From positions 2,310-56,075 of the forward strand of contig DIEM01000039.1 in the NCBI GenBank assembly GCA_002418625.1: DNA of 53,766 nt, in the 5' to 3' direction. The notes under the pieces are model-generated. The model had not been told where the DNA came from. It saw only the letters and a list, made by a program, of their open reading frames with translations, and made no database searches. Shown here in pieces: positions 18,008 to 25,426 of this stretch; the stretch's first letter is position 1, and each line of letters opens with the position of its first letter. The position numbers and the translations under genes were made by a program. Origin of the DNA: Firmicutes bacterium UBA5774 (lineage in GTDB: Bacteria; Bacillota; Clostridia; Peptostreptococcales; Anaerovoracaceae).

Positions 18008-19057
18008 ATGGAAATCAGCATCGTCATGTGCGCATACAATGCGCAGGAACATCTTCGCCGGTCCATTGACAGCATCCTGTGCCAGAGCTTCAATGATTTT
18101 GAGCTTCTGGTCGTCGACGATTGCTCGACGGATGCCACACCTTCCATTATTAACAGCTATGCAGAAGCCGATCCCAGGATCCGCTGTCTCAGCACTCGGG
18201 GATCGGGCAAAAAAAATGCCGGACCCTCCGTTGCCCGCAACACGGGCCTGGTCGAGGCCACCGGGAAATATATCTATTTTGCCGATGCGGACGACCGCCT
18301 GGAGCCGGACATGCTGGAGATCCTGCATGCGCGGGCCGAACGGGACGGGTCCCAAATCGTCTGCTGCGGCTACTTCATGGAGACGGAAAAAACTTCCAGG
18401 AAATTTCTCTATTCAGATTTCCATGCGTCAGTCCCGGAGGAATTCGCCCGCCATCTGCCTTCGCTTCAGTCCGGGCAGCTCCTGAATGTGCTTTGGAACA
18501 AGCTTTTTCGCCACGACCTGATCGACAGCGCCGGAGCACGTTTTCCGGATCACATGCGCAGCGGCCAGGATCGCTTCTTCAACCTTCTGCTGGCCGGCAG
18601 CACAGATTCATTTACTTTTGTCAACCGGCCGCTCTATCATTATGTCGTCCACGGGAACGGCATCACCTACGGCTATTTTTACGAGGAACGATTCCAATGG
18701 GCGACTGAAATATTTGCCATGCAAAAGGCGCTGTACGAAAGGCTCCATATCCTGACGCCAGAAAATCTTGCTTCCCTGAGCTTCATGTTCACGAAGGTCG
18801 CGTTGTCCTGCTGCACCCAGCTGTTCTTTAAATCCTGCGGCTTGCGCCCTGCTGAAAAAAAAGCCTACGCTGCGTCGGTCATCGGCGACGGGATCGTGGT
18901 CGAAGCCTTGAAAGCCGCGAAACCGACCAAGCTGTCCCATAAATCGATCGTTGCGCTGCTGCGCACCGGATCGCCTGCCGTCTGCCTTTCCATCGCCCGG
19001 CTGACGGCCTTCTCCAGCAGATACCTTCAGCCGCTGCTGATCCGTATCAAATACTGA
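18008..19057 (+). CDS. Family 2 glycosyltransferase
   Basis: The ATG at 18008 follows CGGAGGAACC, giving 349 aa. The start ISIVMCAYNAQEHL, VVDDCSTDAT, GPSVARNTGL and the metal-binding FADADDRL define a GT-A family 2 enzyme. NVLWNKLFRHDLI near residue 165 is typical of the capsule glycosyltransferase subgroup. The C-terminal third is helical and basic. It is transcribed away from the main glycan operon from an overlapping promoter and ends 3 bp before the convergent manC stop. It is likely to add a sugar to the same or a related polymer; the donor is unknown. Confidence 0.9.
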   Translation: MEISIVMCAYNAQEHLRRSIDSILCQSFNDFELLVVDDCSTDATPSIINSYAEADPRIRCLSTRGSGKKNAGPSVARNTGLVEATGKYIYFADADDRLEPDMLEILHARAERDGSQIVCCGYFMETEKTSRKFLYSDFHASVPEEFARHLPSLQSGQLLNVLWNKLFRHDLIDSAGARFPDHMRSGQDRFFNLLLAGSTDSFTFVNRPLYHYVVHGNGITYGYFYEERFQWATEIFAMQKALYERLHILTPENLASLSFMFTKVALSCCTQLFFKSCGLRPAEKKAYAASVIGDGIVVEALKAAKPTKLSHKSIVALLRTGSPAVCLSIARLTAFSSRYLQPLLIRIKY

Positions 19058-19060
19058 CTC

Positions 19061-20485
19061 CTACGTCCTTCCGAAATCGTCTTCCACCCTGATGATGTCG
19101 CTTTCATCCACAAGCCTGCCTATCGCCGTTTCAATGATCACAAGCTCACAGGCCGTTTTGTTTTCCACTCTGTGCAGAGCCCCTTTCGGAATGAAGACAC
19201 TTTGGTTGCATGCATATGTCCCGCTGCTGTCATTCACCGTTATGAACGCTTCGCCCCCGGCGACGGTCCAGTGCTCGCTTCTGTGCTCGTGCTTCTGCAG
19301 GGACAATCTGCGTCCCGGATACACGACGAGCCGCTTGACCTTGCAGCCGGGCTCGTTGAGCAGTACCTCGTAGTATCCCCAGGGCCTGTGGGATCTGAGC
19401 GTATCGCTGAAATAATCATTGAGCCGTTCATCTTTATCGTTTTCCACGATAATTTCCTTGATCTCATGCGAATATCCGGCCCTTGATATATATACCGTGT
19501 CGCTGCTGTTCACGACGACCAGATCCTCGAGCCTGTTCACGACGATCAGCTTGTCGGGGGCGTCATTGATGGAAAGCACATTGACACAGTTCCGATAAAG
19601 CGTATTCTGGTCCAGCGCGTTGCCGTCCGGATCCTTAACGATAAAATCGCCGTAGGCTTCAAAGCTGCCGACGTCATACCATTCAAAGACGGCCGGGACG
19701 ACACGGACCCTGTCGCTTTTTTCCATGACCGCAAAGTCGATGCTCTCCGCAGGAACATCAGAAAGGTCTATTTGAACAGGTTCTGCTGAAAACGGCGTCT
19801 GCCGGCGGCCTTGCCCATGATCCGATACCGCCGGCGTCATATCGATCCCGGAAAACACTTTCTCGCACGCATCCAGAATATCCGGCCTGAATCGTTTCAG
19901 CTCCTCGAGATAAACGCGGCTTCGGAACATGAACATGCCGCTGTTCCACAGGTATTCGCCGCTACTGACATATTCCTCCGCGGTCCTTGCATCGGGCTTC
20001 TCCTTGAATTCCAGGACCCGGCTGCCTTCATGACGTATATAGCCGTAGCCGGTATTGGGCCCCGCAGGCTTGATGCCGAAGGTCACCAGCTGATCCTGCT
20101 CGGCAAGCTCCAGGGCTTCCGCGACAGCGCTTTTGTAGCTGTCAATGCCGATGATCTTGTGATCCGAAGGCACGACCAGCACGATTTCTTCTGGCCCTGC
20201 CGCCAGGCAGGCCATCGTGATCGCCGGCGCCGTATTGCGCCCGGCCTTTTCCAGCAGCATCCTGCAATCCATCTGGCCGATCTCCTCCAGATGGTTTTCA
20301 ATGGTGAAGCCCAGCTTGCTGCCGCTGACCAATATGAATTCCTCCGTAACGGCCTGATTGCGCAGGATCGTTTCCTGGAACAGCGAGCAGACCGAATCGA
20401 CCTTGAGGAACTGCTTCGGATAATTCCTGCGGGACAAAGGCCACAGCCTGTTGCCCGAGCCGCCTACGAGGATCACTGTTTTCAT
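19061..20485 (-). CDS. manC: Mannose-1-phosphate guanylyltransferase / mannose-6-phosphate isomerase
   Basis: This is the bifunctional type II enzyme (474 aa) that makes GDP-mannose and can also supply mannose-6-phosphate. The N-terminal nucleotidyltransferase shows GGSGNRLWPLSR, YPKQF, the uridylyl-type NTGYGYI and FKEKP. The C-terminal cupin isomerase domain shows RPWGYYEVL, LQKHEHRSEHW and FIPKGALHRVEN, including the metal-binding histidines. The ATG follows AAGGATG. It is convergent with the glycosyltransferase gene (3-bp gap) and downstream of the small membrane protein gene. It indicates that mannose, or a GDP-mannose-derived sugar such as fucose or rhamnose, is in the surface glycan. 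Confidence 0.94.
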   Translation of the reverse strand: MKTVILVGGSGNRLWPLSRRNYPKQFLKVDSVCSLFQETILRNQAVTEEFILVSGSKLGFTIENHLEEIGQMDCRMLLEKAGRNTAPAITMACLAAGPEEIVLVVPSDHKIIGIDSYKSAVAEALELAEQDQLVTFGIKPAGPNTGYGYIRHEGSRVLEFKEKPDARTAEEYVSSGEYLWNSGMFMFRSRVYLEELKRFRPDILDACEKVFSGIDMTPAVSDHGQGRRQTPFSAEPVQIDLSDVPAESIDFAVMEKSDRVRVVPAVFEWYDVGSFEAYGDFIVKDPDGNALDQNTLYRNCVNVLSINDAPDKLIVVNRLEDLVVVNSSDTVYISRAGYSHEIKEIIVENDKDERLNDYFSDTLRSHRPWGYYEVLLNEPGCKVKRLVVYPGRRLSLQKHEHRSEHWTVAGGEAFITVNDSSGTYACNQSVFIPKGALHRVENKTACELVIIETAIGRLVDESDIIRVEDDFGRT

Positions 20486-20565
20486 GAGCCCACATCCTTC
20501 TGCTTTAAAATTTATTCAACGAACCGCTTCCAATTATATTTCATACGGGCCCGCGGCGCCCGCTT

Positions 20566-21054
20566 CTATAGCCCGATAACGGTCAACGCTCCGATGCTGA
20601 CGGCCGTCACAATGATGCCCGCGATCAGGTCGCCCAGCAGCAGCGCGGGCATGGCCCTCTTGAACCTCAGATCCAGCAGCACGGCCGCCAGTGTTCCCGT
20701 CCAGACGCCCGTTCCGGGAAGCGGGATCGCGACGAAGACGACAAGTCCCCAGAATTCATATCGCCGTATCCTGTCGCTTCTGGCCAGCGTCTTTGTCATC
20801 AGCCTGTTCAGGTGCTTATGGAAAAAAGCCTGCTTCATAAGCAGCCTGAAGGCCGGTCTGATCGCAAAAAAAAGGACCGGCGCCGGCAGCATGCTGCCGG
20901 CCAGGCTGATCAGCAGGACATTCAGCGGCTCAAGGCCGAAGGAGATGCCCACCGGTATGGCTCCGCGCAGTTCAAGGACCGGCAGCATCGACGCCAAAAA
21001 TACCGTGAGCTCGCTGGAAAATATATGATGGAGCTGTTGAACGATCGTATCCAT
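20566..21054 (-). CDS. PF06695-type small multidrug export membrane protein
   Basis: The protein has about five hydrophobic segments and the family features PVLELRGAIPVGISFG near the start and AIPLPGTGVWTGTLAA in the middle, followed by a charged loop and a final helix. The family name reflects an old similarity; transport function is not established. Start choice is uncertain: the ATG at 21054 gives 162 aa with TAGGAG only one base away, whereas a TTG at 21084 (172 aa) has AAAAGG at proper spacing. A TATAAT just upstream of the ATG would make a leaderless start possible. It lies 80 bp upstream of manC in the same direction. Confidence 0.78.
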   Translation of the reverse strand: MDTIVQQLHHIFSSELTVFLASMLPVLELRGAIPVGISFGLEPLNVLLISLAGSMLPAPVLFFAIRPAFRLLMKQAFFHKHLNRLMTKTLARSDRIRRYEFWGLVVFVAIPLPGTGVWTGTLAAVLLDLRFKRAMPALLLGDLIAGIIVTAVSIGALTVIGL

Positions 21055-21125
21055 GCTCCTATTATACAGGGCATCGTCCTGCAAATCCAGCCTTTTAAGG
21101 TAATATGCCGCAGGGTATTCTGTCC

Positions 21126-21154
21126 TTGAAATAAAAACATTTTGGATATATAAT
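21126..21154 (+). promoter_or_regulatory. Sigma-A-type promoter of the chain-length regulator/kinase gene
   Basis: TTGAAA at 21126-21131 and a perfect TATAAT at 21149-21154 with 17 bp between. The leader to the TTG start at 21243 is about 80 nt. Confidence 0.7.
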
Positions 21155-21242
21155 AATTAATGTTGCTCAGATTGCTAAGATATTTGGCTTGCTTGCCGAA
21201 ATAATCTTATGTTGCCATATTTCATCAACCGGAGGATCAGAA

Positions 21243-22658
21243 TTGGACGAATATAACCTCGATCTCAAAGAGATCATCAAACTTCTGCTAAAAAAATGGT
21301 GGATAATCGCAATCAGCGTCATCGTGGGGCTCGCGGCGGCATACCTGATCTCGTCATACATCATGCAGCCCATGTATACGGCGCGTGTTTCCCTTTATGT
21401 CAGCAACATATCGGATAACGCGACCTCGAGCGTCAATATCAACGATATCACCGCTTCCCAAAAGATGGTCAACACCTGTATCGCCATCACAAAAAGCGAG
21501 TCGCTGCTGAGTGAGGTCGCTAAATTCGACGGCACGAACCATACGAAGGCCGAGCTTCTTGAAATGACCAACGCCGCATCGGTCAACAGCACCGAGCTTC
21601 TTGAAATCACCGTCACGACGCCGGATCCGCAGGCTTCGGCAAAAATTGCCAATACATACCTCAAGGTGCTTCCGGGCATCGTTGAAAGCATCGTCAATGG
21701 CGGACTCGTATCTCCGCTGGATTCGGCATATCCGCCCGCCGAGCCAAGCTCGCCGAATATTCCTCTCAATTCAGCCATCGGAGCCCTTCTGGGCTTGATG
21801 CTTTCTGTGCTGGGCATTTTTCTGGTCAAGGTCATCGACGCAAGAGTCGAGGGCGAGGAGGATCTTTCAAAGCGCTATGACGCTCCGGTCCTGGGCTCCA
21901 TTCCCGAATTCAGCTTTACAAAATACGGTGACGAATACAAGCTTCCCCAGGAGACCTCAGAAAAGCAATCCACCAAAAAACGCACCTCCGCGCGCAAATG
22001 CACGATCATCGACAACGATACCAGCTTCGGCATCAAAGAGGCTTATGCCAGAGTCCGGACAAACCTGATCTTCGCCCTTGCAGCTTCGGGCAGCAAGCGG
22101 ATCTGCATTTCAAGCGCGCTTCCGAACGAAGGCAAAAGCACGACCATCGCCAACATCGCCATTTCCCTCGCCAACAATAACTCGAGGGTGCTGCTCATCG
22201 ATGCGGATTTCAGGAAGCCCAACATATTCAAGCTATTCTCCCTGGCGAACCAGAAGGGCCTGTCCAATATTCTCGGCGGCTTTTGTACGCTGGATGAGAC
22301 GATCAAGCGAAACGTCCAGCCCAATCTGGACATTCTCACTTCAGGCCAGATCCCGCCCAACCCGTCCGAGTTGATCGGATCGAAGGCCATGGGCAAATTG
22401 CTGGATTTCCTCGACCAGTATTATGATTATATCCTGATCGACACGCCGCCCGTCAATGTCGTCACCGACACGCTGGCACTGGCAAACAATGTCCAGCAGA
22501 TCATGCTGGTGGTCAACGAAGGCCGTACAAAGCACGATGTTCTTTTCAAGAGCATCAGCGCCATCGAATTCTCCAATGCGCAGATCGCCGGCATCATCGT
22601 CAATCGCTCCGCTGAGCACAAGAAAAAATATAAGTATAAATATAAAACAAATCAATGA
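21243..22658 (+). CDS. Polysaccharide co-polymerase fused to a BY-type tyrosine autokinase
   Basis: The start is the TTG at 21243 (471 aa): GGAGG lies seven bases before it and the protein then begins DEYNLDLKEII like its relatives. Two membrane helices (about 20-42 and 177-200) flank an extracytoplasmic Wzz-type domain. The cytoplasmic half is a CpsD/YwqD-like kinase with Walker A LPNEGKSTT, Walker A' LLIDADFRKPN and Walker B YILIDTPP. The C-terminus ends in a short Lys/Tyr cluster with three alternating tyrosines, the likely autophosphorylation site. In Firmicutes the two halves are usually separate genes; here they are one polypeptide as in Proteobacterial Wzc. It should control chain length and export of the local glycan. 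Confidence 0.92.
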   Translation: MDEYNLDLKEIIKLLLKKWWIIAISVIVGLAAAYLISSYIMQPMYTARVSLYVSNISDNATSSVNINDITASQKMVNTCIAITKSESLLSEVAKFDGTNHTKAELLEMTNAASVNSTELLEITVTTPDPQASAKIANTYLKVLPGIVESIVNGGLVSPLDSAYPPAEPSSPNIPLNSAIGALLGLMLSVLGIFLVKVIDARVEGEEDLSKRYDAPVLGSIPEFSFTKYGDEYKLPQETSEKQSTKKRTSARKCTIIDNDTSFGIKEAYARVRTNLIFALAASGSKRICISSALPNEGKSTTIANIAISLANNNSRVLLIDADFRKPNIFKLFSLANQKGLSNILGGFCTLDETIKRNVQPNLDILTSGQIPPNPSELIGSKAMGKLLDFLDQYYDYILIDTPPVNVVTDTLALANNVQQIMLVVNEGRTKHDVLFKSISAIEFSNAQIAGIIVNRSAEHKKKYKYKYKTNQ

Positions 22659-22692
22659 TCAACCCGCCGGACTAACATCTGGCGCATGAAAG

Positions 22693-22740
22693 CGGCCTTC
22701 CGAAATATCCTTTGATATCCGGAAGGCCGTCCTTTTTTTA
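22693..22740 (+). terminator. Intrinsic terminator after the co-polymerase/kinase gene
   Basis: CGGCCTTCCG and CGGAAGGCCG form a 10-bp stem around a 17-nt loop, followed by TCC and seven T. Confidence 0.9.
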
Positions 22741-22816
22741 TTTCAATCAATGCATATGGGAGTTATAACTGTACATTTGGGTATCTGTCGTTATCGGTCC
22801 GAGTCGAGACGACCGG

Positions 22817-23728
22817 CTATTCAACCGGGTCAGTTTCAGTCTCGCCAGCTGCAGCTGGGTCTCCTTCTTCAGCAGCGGCATCAGTATCAGCGTCGCCTTC
22901 CTCTTCTGGTTCATCCATAGCCTCCTCATCAATGTCGATCGCTCCTGATTCCTCGTCGAATTCCACTGCCAGCCCGAAGGTTTCCGCTATGAAACGAAGA
23001 GGCACATAGGTCCTTCCATTGGTGATTTCCGCTGACGCGTCAAGCTCCTGCGGTACGCCGTTGACCAGCACCGCTGTGCTGTTGATCGTAAATAATATAT
23101 CCACACCGTCTTTTGAAACGCTGACGGTCTGCGTAGCGGGGTCATAAGCTACCGTCGCGCCCAGTTCTTCCGTGATCGCCCTGACCGGGATAATAGTCCT
23201 GCCTCCTTTGATATAGGCGGGAGCTTCCAGCTTGATGATATTGTCCTTTACAACGATGGTCCCCGCTCCAAGAACGCTGGCGTCCGCGTACATCTGCTCA
23301 ATGACTGCCGCCGCGCTTTCAAACAGCGCCAATTCCTCGTCGCTGTACTCAGTCTTGATGATCATGTACCGCTCATTGATGATTTGCTTCATCTGCACCT
23401 GAAGAGCGCTGATCTGTGTATCGAGCGCACCGATCTCAGTCAGCAGCGCTTCCGCTCCTGCCGTGTCTCCGGCCGCTATCAGGGCGTCGTATTCGGCTGT
23501 CAGCAGTTCCTTCTGCTCTTCCAAAGCCCCTTTTGCCTTAGCTACTTCCTTTTTCTGAGCATTCAGCTCGGCCTTGAAAACCTTCTGCATATCGACTCTT
23601 TCAACTTTTTCGACTTTGACCTTGTCTTTACCGTTTGCTTTTCCGGCATTGTCCCCGCCTGCAAAGGCCGTGGTTCCCGTGGCTAATACCAATGCGAGCA
23701 CCAATAGGAATGCAAATACTTTCTTCAT
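22817..23728 (-). CDS. Secreted protein with a copper-amine-oxidase N-terminal-like domain and acidic tail
   Basis: The ATG at 23728 follows GAAAGGAGAAATATAAA and opens a clear signal peptide ending in TTAFA (residues 1-23). A Lys/Glu-rich coiled-coil region (about 35-135) follows, then a Cu_amine_oxidN1 domain (about 155-260) with the two repeats GGRTIIPVRAITEELGATV and GRTYVPLRFIAETFG. The last 40 residues are almost all Asp, Glu and Ala. In Clostridia and Paenibacilli this domain is a non-catalytic wall or polymer-associated module. The gene is preceded by a c-di-GMP-I riboswitch and a terminator hairpin, so its expression should follow c-di-GMP, as expected for a matrix or adhesion factor. 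Confidence 0.9.
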   Translation of the reverse strand: MKKVFAFLLVLALVLATGTTAFAGGDNAGKANGKDKVKVEKVERVDMQKVFKAELNAQKKEVAKAKGALEEQKELLTAEYDALIAAGDTAGAEALLTEIGALDTQISALQVQMKQIINERYMIIKTEYSDEELALFESAAAVIEQMYADASVLGAGTIVVKDNIIKLEAPAYIKGGRTIIPVRAITEELGATVAYDPATQTVSVSKDGVDILFTINSTAVLVNGVPQELDASAEITNGRTYVPLRFIAETFGLAVEFDEESGAIDIDEEAMDEPEEEGDADTDAAAEEGDPAAAGETETDPVE

Positions 23729-23761
23729 TTTATATTTCTCCTTTCTACTATCTCCGGAGAA

Positions 23762-23790
23762 AACAAAAACTGTATGCCGAAGCATACAGT
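23762..23790 (-). terminator. Expression-platform terminator of the c-di-GMP riboswitch
   Basis: Reading on the minus strand, ACTGTATGC and GCATACAGT pair around a TTCG loop and are followed by TTTTTGTTTT, just before the ribosome binding site of the secreted-protein gene. Confidence 0.85.
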
Positions 23791-23807
23791 CAATTTTCTG
23801 CTTGCTC

Positions 23808-23893
23808 TTCGGCGACCCGGCTGTCATAGCATGATTGCTTTAGACCCGTGGTTTTGCGTCCCAGTCTTTCGACAAGTTTGCCATTATCGGAGA
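23808..23893 (-). ncRNA. Cyclic di-GMP-I (GEMM-I) riboswitch aptamer
   Basis: The minus strand shows the GEMM-I signature in order: GGCAAAC, a stem capped by a GAAA tetraloop (TCGAAAGA), GGGACGCAAA, CCACGGGTCTAA, a second arm, and AGCCGGGTCGCCG. The base before CAAA is G, the position that in known GEMM aptamers favours c-di-GMP over cGAMP. It lies between a strong promoter and a terminator hairpin that overlaps no coding sequence, followed 80 nt later by the start of a secreted-protein gene. Whether ligand binding turns the gene on or off cannot be read safely: the aptamer and the terminator are separated by about 20 nt and no obvious antiterminator was worked out. Confidence 0.93.
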
Positions 23894-23900
23894 TAGAATA

Positions 23901-23929
23901 ATTATAGAATATGGAAATCATTTATACAA
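23901..23929 (-). promoter_or_regulatory. Promoter of the c-di-GMP riboswitch transcript
   Basis: On the minus strand TTGTAT (23929-23924) and TATAAT (23906-23901) are 17 bp apart, placing the transcript start just before the aptamer. Confidence 0.75.
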
Positions 23930-24030
23930 GATAGAAATGCTGTTTTTTTGTGTTTTTTTGTCGAAATTTATGACCGGTCACATTGCAGGTCCAGCCGCGG
24001 CCGCCGCTCGCCTTATGATGGAATGCCGCA

Positions 24031-25029
24031 TCATCGCTCATCATTATTGCTCTCAAACCTCCAGGAATCTCTGCACATATCAACGATCCCGCGTTTTGCC
24101 GTCCAGCCAAGCTCAGCCTCAGCCTTCGCGGCGTCTGCGTAGCATATCGCTATATCGCCGGCTCTTCTGCCCGTGATCTCATAGGGCACCCTGATGCCGT
24201 TCGCTTCTTCAAAAGCATCGATAAGCTGCAGCACGGAGGTTCCGCGTCCGGTCCCCAGATTATAGATATGGATACCCGGCGTCAATTTATCCAACGCAGC
24301 CACATGCCCTTCCGCCAGATCCGCCACATGGATGTAGTCCCTGACCCCCGTGCCGTCGACAGTCGGGTAATCATCTCCAAAAATCATGAGTTTTTCAAAT
24401 TTCCCCTTCGCGACCTGCGTGATGAAGGGCATCAGGTTGTTCGGAATGCCGTTCGGGGATTCTCCGAGCAAGCCACTCTCGTGAGCTCCGACCGGATTGA
24501 AATATCTGAGCAGCGTCACTGCAAAGCCCGGAGCTGCCTTTGCGACATCCATCAGAATGCGCTCGCTGATGGCCTTTGTCTCGCCGTAAGGATTCGATGC
24601 TGGCAGCAGGTCCATCGTCTCGACGAACGGCACCTTGTTTTCCCCATACACCGTCGCCGAGGAACTGAATACAAATTTATCCACGCCAAAGAACAAGCAG
24701 GCTCTTGCGAGCGCCATCGTGCTTGCCAGGTTGTTGAAATAATAATCGAGCGGCTTCAGAACCGATTCCCCTACCGCTTTGAACCCGGCGAAATGGATCA
24801 CGCCGTCGATTTTATGACAGCCGAACACGGCGTTCACTGCCGCTTGCTCCGTAACGTCTATTTGCACAAAATCAATATCTCTTTTGGTTATTTGCCTGAT
24901 CCTGTCCAAAGAACCGATCTTGCTGTTTGACAGATTGTCGGCGACCACAACCTCATGACCCGCCTCAAGCAATGCCACGCAGGTATGGGAACCGATGTAG
25001 CCGGCGCCGCCGGTAACCAGAATTTTCAT
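24031..25029 (-). CDS. galE: UDP-glucose 4-epimerase
   Basis: It interconverts UDP-glucose and UDP-galactose. From the ATG at 25029 (332 aa, after GAGGTGGGATG) the protein shows GGAGYIGSH, the DNLSNS loop, GVIHFAGFKAVGES, SSSATVYG and the catalytic YGETK. ALLRYFNP-type and GVRDYIHVADLA segments are also GalE-typical. An upstream in-frame start at 25089 has no good ribosome binding site. It follows the cupin gene by 83 bp in the same direction and may be read from the acyl-CoA ligase promoter. Functionally it belongs with the sugar-nucleotide genes to its left. Confidence 0.95.
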   Translation of the reverse strand: MKILVTGGAGYIGSHTCVALLEAGHEVVVADNLSNSKIGSLDRIRQITKRDIDFVQIDVTEQAAVNAVFGCHKIDGVIHFAGFKAVGESVLKPLDYYFNNLASTMALARACLFFGVDKFVFSSSATVYGENKVPFVETMDLLPASNPYGETKAISERILMDVAKAAPGFAVTLLRYFNPVGAHESGLLGESPNGIPNNLMPFITQVAKGKFEKLMIFGDDYPTVDGTGVRDYIHVADLAEGHVAALDKLTPGIHIYNLGTGRGTSVLQLIDAFEEANGIRVPYEITGRRAGDIAICYADAAKAEAELGWTAKRGIVDMCRDSWRFESNNDER

Positions 25030-25112
25030 TTTACATCCCACCTCGATTCTTTTTCCATATGCGCTCAGTCCAATCATCTCCTGCGCCAAACGCCGCTCAG
25101 CTCATATCTTTA

Positions 25113-25415
25113 TCAAAGGTCCGACTTGACGATAAAGAGCTCCACAGGCTCCGTCCCCCTGTTGCCCAGCTCGGAGAGCACGCCCTTCGGAATATGCACA
25201 AGCTGGCCGCGAGTGTATGTATTGGCGGCCCCGTCTTCGAGCGCGACGCTCAAATCTCCGCGTATGATCAGGGCATGGACTGACGCGTCTGTCGGATGCG
25301 CGGGAAACACCTTGCCGGGCGGGATCACCGCGTGATTCATCAGCAGGCTCTCTTCAGTAAAGACATTCTCAAAAATCTCTTCATCTGTCAAAGTGTATGA
25401 ATAAATTTCTTCCAT
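25113..25415 (-). CDS. Small cupin-domain protein
   Basis: The 100-aa protein is a single cupin_2 barrel, with the motif-1-like region PPGKVFPAHPTDASVHALIIRG and the motif-2-like GQLVHIPKGVLSEL. Only some of the metal ligands are recognisable (His in AHPTDASVH), so metal binding is uncertain. The ATG follows TAGGAG. It begins 11 bp after the acyl-CoA ligase stop, so it is in that operon. No substrate can be named; such proteins often bind a small molecule or act as a sensor. Confidence 0.8.
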   Translation of the reverse strand: MEEIYSYTLTDEEIFENVFTEESLLMNHAVIPPGKVFPAHPTDASVHALIIRGDLSVALEDGAANTYTRGQLVHIPKGVLSELGNRGTEPVELFIVKSDL

Positions 25416-25426
25416 GACGCTTTCTC

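Noticed and set aside
19811..21028. A 405-codon plus-strand open frame
   Set aside because: It is antisense to manC and the small membrane protein gene, both of which have intact family motifs; it has no ribosome binding site or recognisable domain.
23970..24015. Nested palindromes (TGACCGGTCA and a GCGGCCGC core) after galE
   Set aside because: They could be a terminator or a binding site, but no T tract follows on the minus strand and half lies in GC-rich galE-proximal sequence; no function can be supported.
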